DNA from: CAXBOO01 sp963977425
GTDB taxonomy: Bacteria; Bacteroidota; Bacteroidia; Flavobacteriales_D; Luteibaculaceae
Assembly (NCBI GenBank): GCA_963977425.1
Contig: CAXBOO010000002.1
Coordinates: forward strand, 1 to 64,000
Length of the DNA: 64,000 nucleotides
Direction of reading: 5' to 3'
Of the stretch, positions 24,979 through 34,811 are shown piece by piece. Each line of letters starts with the position of its first letter. The stretch's first letter is position 1. The notes under the pieces were generated by a model. That model worked only from the letters and a program-made list of their open reading frames with translations. It made no database searches and was not told the DNA's origin. A program made the position numbers and the translations under genes.

Positions 24979-25899
24979 ATGCAGACTACCAATTCCATAC
25001 TTTTAATAAAACCAGCACAGTTTGGCTACAATTCTGAAACAGCAATTTCGAACGTTTTTCAAAAAAATATTGAAGACAAGCAAGAAAACACGGTACAAGT
25101 AGCAATAGCAGAATTCGATGCTATGGTCGAAAAACTAAAAAATTCAGGCATCGATGTTACCGTAATCAACGACACCAATTTTCCTATAAAACCCGATGCC
25201 GTTTTCCCTAACAATTGGGTTTCATTTCACGCCGACGGCACTGTGGTTTTATACCCCATGTTGGCCAAAAACAGACGATTGGAAAGGCGCCAAGACATTT
25301 TAGATGCGCTAGCCGAAAACTATGAAATCAAACACATCATCGACCTATCTGACCATGAACAAAAAGGTGTAATTCTAGAAGGTACTGGCAGCATTATTTT
25401 CGATCGCATCCACAAAAATGCTTTTGCTTGTATATCGCCCAGAACCGACAAACACTTGTTTGAAAAAGTGAGCAAACTCTTGGGCTATGCTCCTATTTCG
25501 TTTCATTCGGTAGATGAAAATAATAGCGATATATACCACACCAATGTAATGATGACCATAGGCAATGATTTTGCTGTGGTTTGTTTAGAAAGCATCACTA
25601 ATGCCATTGAACGCCAACAACTAATGGACGTTTTAGAAAATACTGGCCACACAATTGTTGACATCAACTACCAACAAATGAATGCTTTTTGTGGGAACAT
25701 GTTAGAGCTGGAGCGCCCAAATCAAAAAAACATTCTAACCATGTCGAATAGTGCTTTTGATGCTTTAACCCTTGCACAGAGGAAAGCCCTAGAAGAGTTT
25801 TGCACCTTATTCCCTATCAACATACCAACCATAGAAAACATTGGCGGAGGAAGTGTGAGATGCATGATTGCTGAAAATTTTCTTCCCCAGCGATCTTAA
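24979..25899 (+). CDS. ctlX: Citrulline utilization hydrolase, CtlX type
   Basis: 306 aa from the ATG at 24979 (MQTTNSILLIKPAQFGYNSE), the typical start of this amidinotransferase-fold family; a further upstream frame reads into the preceding gene. Visible motifs: PDAVFPNNWVSFHADGTVVLYPM, LEGTGSIIFDR, the catalytic His in DIYHTNVMM, and the Cys in GGGSVRCMIAEN near the C-terminus. It is expected to hydrolyse citrulline or a related guanidino/ureido compound in arginine metabolism. No arginine-pathway gene is adjacent. Confidence 0.88.
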   Translation: MQTTNSILLIKPAQFGYNSETAISNVFQKNIEDKQENTVQVAIAEFDAMVEKLKNSGIDVTVINDTNFPIKPDAVFPNNWVSFHADGTVVLYPMLAKNRRLERRQDILDALAENYEIKHIIDLSDHEQKGVILEGTGSIIFDRIHKNAFACISPRTDKHLFEKVSKLLGYAPISFHSVDENNSDIYHTNVMMTIGNDFAVVCLESITNAIERQQLMDVLENTGHTIVDINYQQMNAFCGNMLELERPNQKNILTMSNSAFDALTLAQRKALEEFCTLFPINIPTIENIGGGSVRCMIAENFLPQRS

Positions 25900-25952
25900 G
25901 CAAACTAAATTCATTTCGAAACACTACTTTTCCTTTATTACGTTTCCGAATT

Positions 25953-26651
25953 ATGAACGACACACCTCTATTAGGGAACCAAGTGCAAACCGTTAGCAAT
26001 TTCCAAGATCTTGTTGCTACACCATTTCAGGGCGAAATAAATGCCTTATGCTGGTCACGAAAATTAGAGGGAGATTTTTCTGAAATCGTTCATAAAATTG
26101 AGTTAAAAACCAACATGGCTATCCTAGACGAAGTTCAACTTCTAGAACTGTCGTTGAGTGCACAAGGAAAGCTGGCTCGAGACATCCTTTTAAAGGACAT
26201 GGAAGACTTAAAGTCTATCGGCGCTTCTCCTACCCTGAATTTAATAAAGAACTACGACCGAGACGATGCCTATCCTTTTTTTCCAACCGATGTGTATTCC
26301 TATCATGTAGATCGGTCTCCAATACCAACCAATACTTATTTGTGCACGTATTATGGCGAATCGAGTGATATTTTACCGAATGCAGATGCCGAGCAAAAAA
26401 TATCTATCCCAGAAATTCGAAACGAACTCAATAAACTGTACGATGGACCTTCAGAAGGTTTTGAAGAATTTTTAACCGAATATTTCTTTGACTTGCATTA
26501 TCAAGCAAAACCAAGTGCTATGCCCATCAACTTAGGCGTTGGTCACCTTTGGCGCTTGGCAGTTGACCATCCCAATAGCAAAGTACCACCATGCATACAT
26601 CGCGCACCCAATGAAACAAACGGTCAAACCCGACTTTTGATGATTTGTTGA
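25953..26651 (+). CDS. DUF1826-like protein
   Basis: 232 aa, no signal peptide. The patterns INALCWSRKLEG, HVDRSPIPTNTYLCTYYGES and the closing PPCIHRAPNETNGQTRLLMIC resemble DUF1826, a bacterial family of unknown function with conserved H and R residues. It lies 53 bp after ctlX on the same strand. Confidence 0.6.
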   Translation: MNDTPLLGNQVQTVSNFQDLVATPFQGEINALCWSRKLEGDFSEIVHKIELKTNMAILDEVQLLELSLSAQGKLARDILLKDMEDLKSIGASPTLNLIKNYDRDDAYPFFPTDVYSYHVDRSPIPTNTYLCTYYGESSDILPNADAEQKISIPEIRNELNKLYDGPSEGFEEFLTEYFFDLHYQAKPSAMPINLGVGHLWRLAVDHPNSKVPPCIHRAPNETNGQTRLLMIC

Positions 26652-26756
26652 AACAGTTGCAAGTTCTACCGCATTGCAAATGGTATCTAATAACTAAAAT
26701 GATTAACTTCTAGTGCCCCAAATCAGACTTAATCAGTCAAACCAAAAGTGGATACT

Positions 26757-28181
26757 ATGAAAACACTTATAACATCAAAGTCACCGATAACCTTTTTATT
26801 CATCAGTGCATTATGGCTATTTCAAGGCTATGGTTTTGCTCAAGTCACCTCACATAATTCGCCGTATTCATTGGAATTAACCAATGGCATCAGCTTTCCT
26901 CAAAGCGATTTGAAGAATTACGCTGACAATGGTTTCAATAGTGGATTTATCATTGAAAAACAATTTTGCAACCAACTAGCAGTAAGCTTAGATTCTAGAT
27001 TTACGTCTCTTCCTATCCATAATTCCTTTGACATCTCAAACAAAACATGGAAATCGACGACGTTCAATGTAGGTCCTCAATACAGTATAGACAAACATTC
27101 ATTTTCAATGGATTTCTACGGAAGAATGGGTATTTCCATCATAAGTGTTCCTGAAATACACCATTTTTATGCAAACTCCAACATCGTCAACACCCAGTTT
27201 GATCAAGCAAAAACAAGTCATTTAAATGCTCGTATCGGCATCAATCTTGGTTATACAATATGCAATAGTCTGTTTTTATATGCCAACCCAGAATATTATT
27301 CAACGATTACAGGCGGTATACATTATGGGCAACGCGATCTTTCTAAAGCTGTTGATCCTTCCGGGAATATTGATCCTGATTTGGCCAACGACATTGCTTA
27401 CAATCATGAACAGTTTTCGATTTCTACTTTCAATATAAACTTTGGCATACGGTTCAACATCACTAAAAACAACAACAATACCCGAGCAACCGATTACAAT
27501 TCAAGCAGAAGCAATAGATCAACATCAGCCATAGCTCCAAACCCTGACAATGGAAATAATGGCGACGGCAGCAATACCAGAGCGACAGATTACAACTCTA
27601 GCAGAAGCAACCGAACTACCAGTGCTTTTTCTCCGGATCCCGACAATGGAAATAATAGCGACAGCAACAATACCCGAGCAACAGATTACAATTCAAGCAG
27701 AAGCAATAGATCAACTTCAGCCATAGCTCCAAACCCTGACAATGGAAATAATGGCGACAGCAGCAATACCAGAGCAACGGACTACAACTCTAGCAGAAGC
27801 AACCGAACTACAAGTGCTTTTTCTCCGGATCCCAACAATGGAAATAATGGCGACAGCAGCAATACCCGAGCAACGGACTACAACTCTAGCAGAAGTAACC
27901 GATCTACCAGTGCCATAGCACCAAATCCAAACAATGAAACTCAGAGAATAGAGTCGAAAGGACGATTGCTTGGTATTTTCATTTCGTCAAGAAAATTTGA
28001 ATTCGAAAAAGACAATGGTGAATTGATAACAGGCTCAATAAACTCATCTGTATCGAGACAGCAACTAACCCAATACAGTCAACGGTATTTGAACAAATCC
28101 TGCACGATGATTTTGAATCAAAAAAATAGTACCGTAAACGGTTCTACAACTTTTGAGATGTTGGAAATAACGAAACACTAA
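26757..28181 (+). CDS. Outer-membrane barrel protein with ATDYNSSRSN tail repeats (paralogue)
   Basis: 474 aa from the ATG at 26757; a GTG nine bases upstream is less likely because the ATG begins a good signal peptide (MKTLITSKSPITFLF...GFAQ). A barrel of about 210 residues, clearly related to the 21326 gene (both end NINFG-R), is followed by five units of 32 residues, each starting RATDYNSSRSNR and alternating between STSAIAPNPDNG and TTSAFSPDPDNG linkers. After them comes an extra 75-residue domain (GRLLGIFISSRKFEFEKDNG...FEMLEITK) not found in the paralogue. The 3' end overlaps the opposite-strand transporter by four bases. Confidence 0.8.
   Translation: MKTLITSKSPITFLFISALWLFQGYGFAQVTSHNSPYSLELTNGISFPQSDLKNYADNGFNSGFIIEKQFCNQLAVSLDSRFTSLPIHNSFDISNKTWKSTTFNVGPQYSIDKHSFSMDFYGRMGISIISVPEIHHFYANSNIVNTQFDQAKTSHLNARIGINLGYTICNSLFLYANPEYYSTITGGIHYGQRDLSKAVDPSGNIDPDLANDIAYNHEQFSISTFNINFGIRFNITKNNNNTRATDYNSSRSNRSTSAIAPNPDNGNNGDGSNTRATDYNSSRSNRTTSAFSPDPDNGNNSDSNNTRATDYNSSRSNRSTSAIAPNPDNGNNGDSSNTRATDYNSSRSNRTTSAFSPDPNNGNNGDSSNTRATDYNSSRSNRSTSAIAPNPNNETQRIESKGRLLGIFISSRKFEFEKDNGELITGSINSSVSRQQLTQYSQRYLNKSCTMILNQKNSTVNGSTTFEMLEITKH
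27479..27950 (+). repeat. Tandem coding repeat, about 96-bp period
   Basis: Five units encode RATDYNSSRSNR plus an asparagine/glycine-rich linker of about 20 residues. The two linker versions alternate, so duplication probably involved a two-unit (about 192-bp) block. Confidence 0.88.
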
Positions 28182-29071
28182 TGGCATAAACCCTTCTTCT
28201 TGCTTTGCGATTTCACGCCAATTTGTTTTTGAATGAATGTAACCCGAATGCCAAGCAATAAAAAGATCCCCCCTATCACCATTTGCATCGAAATGGTTTC
28301 GTTGATAAATAGAGCTGCAAAAATAGAGGCTAACACAGCCTGTCCCAGCAAGCTAACAGAAACCCTAGTAGCCCGCATATGTTTGGTAGCATAACTTATA
28401 AGCAACCAAGCCGCTAGCTGACACACAAGACCTTGAACAACCAGTATAAACCAACCCATAGACGAATACCCTCCAAAGGAATCGCCTACTGCCCAACTCA
28501 ACACAGCCAAAGAAACAGTTGATGATAAAAGAGACAATGTCATGAAATTCCAAACATCAATATCGTTGAGAATACTCTTGCTTAACAGCATGTAGGTGGC
28601 ATAGAGCATACCCGATAAAACAGCAAAACAAAAGGCGATGTTAAAATCGAGATTGAGAAATGTACGCGCCCCAACCAACAACACCATACCAAAGATGGCT
28701 ATAACCGTACCTATCCAAAAATTACGCGTTGGTTTATCCTTCAAAAAAAAGAACGCCCCTACACCTACCCAAATTGGAGACAAGTTAGTAAGCAACGTAG
28801 CCTGAGTAGCCGTAGATTCTTGAATAGCAAGATTCCAAACGCCAACATCCAAACCAAACAACAATCCGCAAACCATGGACAACAACATTATTTTTAAGGT
28901 TGTTTTTTTGAGTTTGCCTGTAAGCAATACATAAGGCAACAACACAGCAAGGGCAATTGCCATGCGGTAAAAAGCAGAAACAAATGGCGGTGCTAAATGC
29001 ATCTTTATCAGAATCGGAAAGATGGAAATAAACAACACCCCTATCGCAAGGGCAATTCTCGACTTATTCAT
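28178..29071 (-). CDS. DMT superfamily (EamA) transporter
   Basis: 297 aa with ten hydrophobic helices arranged as two EamA repeats (about residues 5-130 and 140-280). Family signatures include PPFVSAFYRMAIA near the start, TLLTNLSPIWVGVGAFFFLKD in the first repeat and ALFINETISMQMVIGG in the second. It is an inner-membrane exporter or permease of metabolites; the substrate cannot be predicted. ATG at 29071; convergent four-base overlap with the barrel gene. Confidence 0.9.
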   Translation of the reverse strand: MNKSRIALAIGVLFISIFPILIKMHLAPPFVSAFYRMAIALAVLLPYVLLTGKLKKTTLKIMLLSMVCGLLFGLDVGVWNLAIQESTATQATLLTNLSPIWVGVGAFFFLKDKPTRNFWIGTVIAIFGMVLLVGARTFLNLDFNIAFCFAVLSGMLYATYMLLSKSILNDIDVWNFMTLSLLSSTVSLAVLSWAVGDSFGGYSSMGWFILVVQGLVCQLAAWLLISYATKHMRATRVSVSLLGQAVLASIFAALFINETISMQMVIGGIFLLLGIRVTFIQKQIGVKSQSKKKGLCH

Positions 29072-29290
29072 GTTAAATAAATAAAGAATTCAAGGAAAAT
29101 TAACCCTTTCATTCGCTTGTACAAATGTCGCATTTCGTGAATTATACAGCTCTTTAATTCCAGGAATTTGATTGCCAACAATGGTTAATTATTTATATGA
29201 AAATTTAATTAATAGTAAAACTATCAATCTGGATTTGATATAAATAACACCAAAATTATGACTGCCATTATTCATACCTATTTTGAGAAT

Positions 29291-29330
29291 AAAAAAAAAC
29301 GCTGGCAATTGTTTCCAATTAACCAGCGTT
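29291..29330 (-). terminator. Intrinsic terminator of the phnA gene
   Basis: AACGCTGG (29298-29305) pairs with CCAGCGTT (29323-29330), with further pairing inside. Read on the minus strand, the hairpin is followed by a run of T. It lies 22 bp after the phnA stop. Confidence 0.85.
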
Positions 29331-29351
29331 CTAAAAAGTTATATCTATTTC

Positions 29352-29933
29352 TTAACTCGATTTCTTTACAAACTTTGTAAGCAGTACCACGTGTTGACCA
29401 TCAACTTTCCCTTCAATTTGCTCAGGGTTATCGTGCACTAAAATGATGTTTCTTACAGCAGAACCTCGCTTTGCTACTAAACTTGAACCTTTTACAGGCA
29501 AATCTTTCATCACCACTATAGAATCACCCGCTAATAGCTCTACACCATTGCAATCAACATGTTTCACAGAATTATCCGATTCAACACCGTCGCCTTCAGC
29601 TTTAGCCCACTCTAATGTTGCATCGTCTAGATACATCATGTCCAATAAGTCCATTGGCCAGCCTTCGCTTTTCATTCTATTCAACATACGCCAAGCCATA
29701 ACTTGCACACCTGGTACAGTGCTCCACATACTATCGTTCAAACATCTCCAATGATTTGGAGTGATAGCATCAGCATCATTCATTTGTTCTGTACAAACAG
29801 GGCAAGCAAATATGTTTCCATCAGCAGAATCGGCCTCAGCTGGAGCAACATTGTAAACATTCAGATTATCTTTCGACCCGCACATTTCACAGGTTGACCC
29901 GCTTCTTACTTCAATTTCATTGAATAAACTCAT
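29352..29933 (-). CDS. phnA: PhnA family zinc-ribbon protein
   Basis: 193 aa. The N-terminus has a zinc ribbon (CEMC at about 16-19, CPVC at about 44-47), and the C-terminal part is the PhnA domain (DCNGVELLAGDSIVVMKDLPVKGSS, VKRG..VRNI-type pattern, HVVLLTKFVKK). PhnA-like proteins occur in phosphonate-related and other contexts, but their activity is unclear. Stand-alone gene with its own terminator. ATG at 29933. Confidence 0.88.
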   Translation of the reverse strand: MSLFNEIEVRSGSTCEMCGSKDNLNVYNVAPAEADSADGNIFACPVCTEQMNDADAITPNHWRCLNDSMWSTVPGVQVMAWRMLNRMKSEGWPMDLLDMMYLDDATLEWAKAEGDGVESDNSVKHVDCNGVELLAGDSIVVMKDLPVKGSSLVAKRGSAVRNIILVHDNPEQIEGKVDGQHVVLLTKFVKKSS

Positions 29934-30085
29934 ATTAATTATAGTTAGACTTGATTTGGTACAATCGCAAATGTAAGTTTATAAGTGAGATTTGCATATA
30001 AATCTGAATTCAATTGCATGCAACCGTAAATAGATTACGATTCTATATCGGATATTGCACCATCATTAATCGTATTCACTGAACT
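29934..30085. other. Divergent promoter region phnA/sbcD
   Basis: About 150 bp separate two outward-facing genes. Promoters for both must lie here; I can assign no boxes with confidence. Confidence 0.4.
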
Positions 30086-31288
30086 ATGAAAATACTTCAC
30101 ACCGCCGATTGGCACATTGGGAAAAAGTACAACAACACCGATTTCTTACCCGATTTCGAATTTTTCGCGAAACAATTAATTGATATAATAAAAACTCATC
30201 AAATAAACCTATTACTGGTTTCAGGCGATGTATTTGATGTTTATGCACCGGCCTCATCTGCCCAACGTTTGTATTTTGAATTGCTGGCAGAACTAACCAA
30301 CATAAACACATTGAAACACATCATCATTACGGCTGGAAACCACGACAGTATAGCCTTTTTAGAAGCTCCGAAAGCGCTTTTAAAAGATTGCCATGTTGAA
30401 ATAATTGGCGAAGCATTAAAACCAAAAAACTGCTGGATGACCTTCGAATCGGATGGCAAAAAAGTCAACATCGCTCCAATTCCGTTTTTGCGCAATTCAG
30501 ACTTCCCTACACTCGATGAAAATGCCAGTTTTGATGATTTCAGGCAACGAAATGCACAAGGCCTAATCAATTACTACCGTTTGGCTCATAAGCACAAACC
30601 AACTGAAGGAATTAACATTGCCATGGGGCATTTTACCTGCATTACAGATTACACTATCGATTCTGAACGCGACATAACCATTGGTAATATCGATGGCACA
30701 TCAAAAGATCAATTGCCCTTATTCGATTATTTCGCTTTAGGGCACATTCACAAACCCATTACTGCCAGCAGCAGTAGAAACATTCATTACTCAGGTTCTC
30801 CCTATCCGATGAGTTTTTCAGAAAGAAACGATAATAAAAGAGTCAACATTCTCACCATAGAAACAGACACCATCTCGCTTGATTATCTACCCCTAAAAGC
30901 ATACCGTTCATTTGAACAGATTAAGGCCGATAACATAAAAGACATTCAGCATCAGTTGAACGCATTCAAAACCGAATTCCATGCTGTACAAATTGAGCTT
31001 ATTCTGAGTGGCGATGGTGCTACCGCAGAAATGCACAAAGACCTAAGTGATATTCAAAACGAATACAATGATCGATTTTTAGACCGCAACATTTGCATAG
31101 AAAAAGTAAGTGTAAAAAGAATTGATCGCAATTCAACAGAAATTAGAAAACCGACTTTCAATACCAAGTTTCAAACTCCGCTAGAGCTGTTGGATAGTTT
31201 GTTGGCCAATGAAGCCGAGGAATACTTAGGAAAGGAAAACGATATGCGCAATGCATTGATAGAAATATTAGATCAAAAACCTCAATAA
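30086..31288 (+). CDS. sbcD: Exonuclease subunit SbcD (Mre11-like)
   Basis: 400 aa. Calcineurin-like nuclease motifs in order: DWHIGKK (about 8-14), SGDVFD (about 47-52), GNHDS (about 84-88), GHFT and GHIHKP (about 178 and 215). Mre11/SbcD is the nuclease subunit that, with SbcC, cuts hairpins and protein-blocked DNA ends. The sbcC gene begins eight bases after its stop. Such hairpin nucleases act on the kind of folded DNA seen at the cassette joints elsewhere in this window, although no specific link is shown. Confidence 0.95.
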   Translation: MKILHTADWHIGKKYNNTDFLPDFEFFAKQLIDIIKTHQINLLLVSGDVFDVYAPASSAQRLYFELLAELTNINTLKHIIITAGNHDSIAFLEAPKALLKDCHVEIIGEALKPKNCWMTFESDGKKVNIAPIPFLRNSDFPTLDENASFDDFRQRNAQGLINYYRLAHKHKPTEGINIAMGHFTCITDYTIDSERDITIGNIDGTSKDQLPLFDYFALGHIHKPITASSSRNIHYSGSPYPMSFSERNDNKRVNILTIETDTISLDYLPLKAYRSFEQIKADNIKDIQHQLNAFKTEFHAVQIELILSGDGATAEMHKDLSDIQNEYNDRFLDRNICIEKVSVKRIDRNSTEIRKPTFNTKFQTPLELLDSLLANEAEEYLGKENDMRNALIEILDQKPQ

Positions 31289-31296
31289 TATAGTCC

Positions 31297-34200
31297 ATGT
31301 TCATTAAAAAACTGCTTTTAAAAAACGTGAATTCTCTAAAAGGTGAATTTGTAATTGATTTTGAATCTGAAGCCTTTGCGAGCAACCCCATATTTGCCAT
31401 TACAGGCGATATTGGCGCTGGAAAAAGCACCATTCTAGACGCTATTTGTTTGGCTCTATACCAAGAAACACCACGAGTTAGTTCCACTTCAAAAGTCGAA
31501 TTGAATCTTGGGCAATTGGCTACTATTGGCGCTACCGATAGTTATGCTAAAGTTGTATTCGAGAACAAGGGCAAAACCTACAGAAGCAGTTGGATGGCTG
31601 GTGTAATTACACGTGGAGATAATGCCAACACATGGAACGACCCAACGGTTGATCTAGAAGAATTAACAAACGGAGTATTCGAAAGCCTACCCGATGCAAG
31701 TAAAAAAAGAGAGCACAAAAATAAGGTTGAAGCTATAATAGGCTTGAGTTTCGACCAATTCTCAAAAACCATATTGTTGGCGCAAGGCAGTTTCTCTGAA
31801 TTGCTTCAGGCCAAAGAAGAAGAAAGAACTAAAATCATTGAAAAACTTACAGGCACGGAAGAATACCGACTTGTTGGACAAAAAATATTCAATGCATCTA
31901 ATCTTAAAAAATCTGAGATTGAAAAAAAGAAAACCTTTTTAGAAGGTCAAAGCGAAGGTCTACTATCTGAGGAAGCATTCAATACACTGTGCCAAGAAAA
32001 AGAGCGCCTAGATAAAGAGATAAAACGTATTTCAGAACAATTCAAAGCACTGCAAAAACACGTTGACTGTTTAAACCAATTCCAACTTTTAAAGAAAGAT
32101 GAGTTGAGTACTCAGGAAAAAATTGATGCGACACTCCTTCAAGAAAAAGCCATACAAGAAGCTCAAGAGAAGCTAAAAAAACATAGAATAGCCCAAAGCA
32201 TTCACCCTGCTTTTTCGGAATACTCTTCCGTAAAAGAAGACATTGAAAAAGCCAAAAGAGAGCTTCAAAACAATCAAGATTTAGAATCTAAATCAAAAAA
32301 CACAATATCCGAGTTTCAAACAAGTCAAAAGGTTGTTTTCCCTAATCTGAAGCTTGACATTACACCTCAAGAATTCATTCATCAAGTAGAATCCTTTTTG
32401 TCTCATACACTACAAAAGGAAGAGCAATTAGCAGAACTTGACAGTGCACTAGAAAAGGAAAACATTCAACTTGAAAATGCGACAAAAAACCTACAACTAG
32501 AGCAGGATAGAAAATCTAAAATTGAAAAAGAAAAAGTAGAACAGATAAAGAAATTAGAGTCGTCGAAAGCTTTTTTCGCTAACAATACGCTTAGCACTGA
32601 AACTGCAGAAAACATTCTTGATGAACTCGAAGAATTCAACACTACCATTAAAAGTTGGAGAGACAAAACGGCCGGAATTATTAGCATTCCAAATCTTGAA
32701 GATTGCGATTCGGCTTTATCGACATGGATGAACGAAGCTCAAGAAAAATCCATTGCTATCGATTTGATTGATTTCAACACGGCTTTTCATACCGTATATT
32801 CAGACCTTCATAAAACACTGGATTCTTCCAAAAAAGAATTATCCGATATTCAGCACAGCTGGAAAATAGAAGAGCAAATACTCGATTCAATTCTAGTTCA
32901 TAATAAAGAAAAATCTACTCTTGAGAAAAGCATTGTATCGCTTGAAAAAAGTGGCCAAGATTGGACTGAAACCATTAATACTTTAAATACCAGAATTGCA
33001 GAACTTGAAAAGACAATTGAACAATCTAAGAAGAAATTTACTTCATTATACCTTTCCGATGGCAACGAAGTAGAAACTCTAAGAGGCGCGCTGATTGACA
33101 ACGAACCCTGCATGGTATGCGGTAGTACAACCCACCCTTTTACTGAAGAAAACAACGATACTTTAAAAGCATTTGCAAAGCAAAAATTGAATGAAGTAGA
33201 ATGGGAAAATCAACACAAATCTCTCAAAAGTGAATTGGAAAAAGCCATCAACTCACTAACAAAAAACGAAGGGGAACTTAAAGCAAAAAAAGAACTTTTA
33301 GCACGATGTAATGTCAGTATTCAAACCGAAACGGAGAAATTGTGTTTTCTGGATCAACATCAATTAGACAAACAAGAATTTGATCAAAAATTAAATACCG
33401 CTGCTGAATTCTGCTCAAAAAAAGTTGAATTGGTACAATCTAATCTTCAGGCATTTTTACTGCAGCTTCAAATTTCTGCAGCAACAGCAATGCAGAAAAT
33501 CAACCACCGAAGAGATGAACTTAACAAAGAATTAAAAGCAAAAACTCAAAATACTGAGGCAAAAAAAACGGCTTTAAAAGACTACATAACGGCAGTCAAT
33601 ACCGAAGCTGCAATTTCTCTATCTGCTGAAAAAAGAATACAGGAATTGAACCAAAGTATCTCTGAGATAGAAAATATACTTAAGGTTTCTAAGCAACACA
33701 ATGAGAAACAACAAGAAACCATCAAAGCACTTCAACAAAGCAATGTAGAATTATTAAAGAATATAAAATTGATTTTCAATTATGCAGGTAATAGTGCACA
33801 ATACAAAGACCACAAACTGAGAGAACATAGTGCACTTGTTCAAGATTTAGTGGTGATAGATGACAGAATAAAAACCAACATTAAGTCCATTACAAATCTA
33901 GAACAGTTAGGCATCAACAAACAAAAGGCCTTTGAGTCGGCTCTTAAAGAAAAAAACTTTAAGGATGAAAAAGACATGAAGGAATCGCTACTTGCTGATA
34001 GTGATTACAGTGATTTAGAACAACAATGCAGAACTTACAACGACACCTTGTTGACGTTAAAAACTAGACTAGAAAAAGTTATAAGCGATCTAAATACACT
34101 AGGCAAAGTTGAGCCAGAAGAATTACAAAAATTACCTCAACACAATCAAAACCTAACTGAACTAGAAACTGTACTAACTAATAACAATCAGGAATTTGGT

Positions 34201-34809
34201 GCTCTTAATGAGCAAATTACCAACCATAAGTTAAGAGAACAAAGTTTGGGTAAGGCACAGAATGAATTGAATGAACTGAATGAAAAATACAAGCCTTTTT
34301 ATTTATTAAACAAAGCCATTGGCGATAAACAGGGGAAGCGATTTGCTAATGTTGCCGCACGTTATACATTCAATAAATTATTGGAATTCACCAACTTCCA
34401 CTTACAAAGCCTAAAAAGCCGATACACTTTCGCGTTTCTTGAAACATTGAGCCAAAAAGAGCAAGATTTGATGATCATCGACAGTCAAATGGGCAATAGT
34501 ATAAGACCCGCAAAAAGCACGTTATCGGGTGGAGAAACCTTCTTAACATCGCTTTGTTTAGCGCTTGCTTTAAGCGATTTGAGTTCGAATAAAGTTCAAA
34601 TTAAAAGCCTCTTTATTGACGAAGGTTTTGGTTCTTTAGACCAGGACAGTTTGCATGAAGCCATTTCTTTGCTAGAAAACCTACCCGACGCAACAGGCAA
34701 AACCATCGGTATCATTTCTCATGTTGAAGCATTGAAGCAACGCATACCAACACAGATAGAATTGAAAAAACAAGGCAATGGTTATTCAAAAATGAAACTA
34801 CCTAACTAA
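31297..34809 (+). CDS. sbcC: Exonuclease subunit SbcC (Rad50-like ATPase)
   Basis: 1170 aa. Walker A (GDIGAGKST, about 37-45), a long heptad coiled coil, a zinc hook CMVC near residue 605, a second coiled coil, the ABC signature LSGGE and Walker B (SLFIDEGFGSLD) near the C-terminus. It is slightly longer than usual for the family. It drives the SbcD nuclease by ATP-dependent conformational change. It follows sbcD by eight bases and ends two bases before the converging gene at 34812. Confidence 0.95.
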   Translation: MFIKKLLLKNVNSLKGEFVIDFESEAFASNPIFAITGDIGAGKSTILDAICLALYQETPRVSSTSKVELNLGQLATIGATDSYAKVVFENKGKTYRSSWMAGVITRGDNANTWNDPTVDLEELTNGVFESLPDASKKREHKNKVEAIIGLSFDQFSKTILLAQGSFSELLQAKEEERTKIIEKLTGTEEYRLVGQKIFNASNLKKSEIEKKKTFLEGQSEGLLSEEAFNTLCQEKERLDKEIKRISEQFKALQKHVDCLNQFQLLKKDELSTQEKIDATLLQEKAIQEAQEKLKKHRIAQSIHPAFSEYSSVKEDIEKAKRELQNNQDLESKSKNTISEFQTSQKVVFPNLKLDITPQEFIHQVESFLSHTLQKEEQLAELDSALEKENIQLENATKNLQLEQDRKSKIEKEKVEQIKKLESSKAFFANNTLSTETAENILDELEEFNTTIKSWRDKTAGIISIPNLEDCDSALSTWMNEAQEKSIAIDLIDFNTAFHTVYSDLHKTLDSSKKELSDIQHSWKIEEQILDSILVHNKEKSTLEKSIVSLEKSGQDWTETINTLNTRIAELEKTIEQSKKKFTSLYLSDGNEVETLRGALIDNEPCMVCGSTTHPFTEENNDTLKAFAKQKLNEVEWENQHKSLKSELEKAINSLTKNEGELKAKKELLARCNVSIQTETEKLCFLDQHQLDKQEFDQKLNTAAEFCSKKVELVQSNLQAFLLQLQISAATAMQKINHRRDELNKELKAKTQNTEAKKTALKDYITAVNTEAAISLSAEKRIQELNQSISEIENILKVSKQHNEKQQETIKALQQSNVELLKNIKLIFNYAGNSAQYKDHKLREHSALVQDLVVIDDRIKTNIKSITNLEQLGINKQKAFESALKEKNFKDEKDMKESLLADSDYSDLEQQCRTYNDTLLTLKTRLEKVISDLNTLGKVEPEELQKLPQHNQNLTELETVLTNNNQEFGALNEQITNHKLREQSLGKAQNELNELNEKYKPFYLLNKAIGDKQGKRFANVAARYTFNKLLEFTNFHLQSLKSRYTFAFLETLSQKEQDLMIIDSQMGNSIRPAKSTLSGGETFLTSLCLALALSDLSSNKVQIKSLFIDEGFGSLDQDSLHEAISLLENLPDATGKTIGIISHVEALKQRIPTQIELKKQGNGYSKMKLPN

Positions 34810-34811
34810 GC

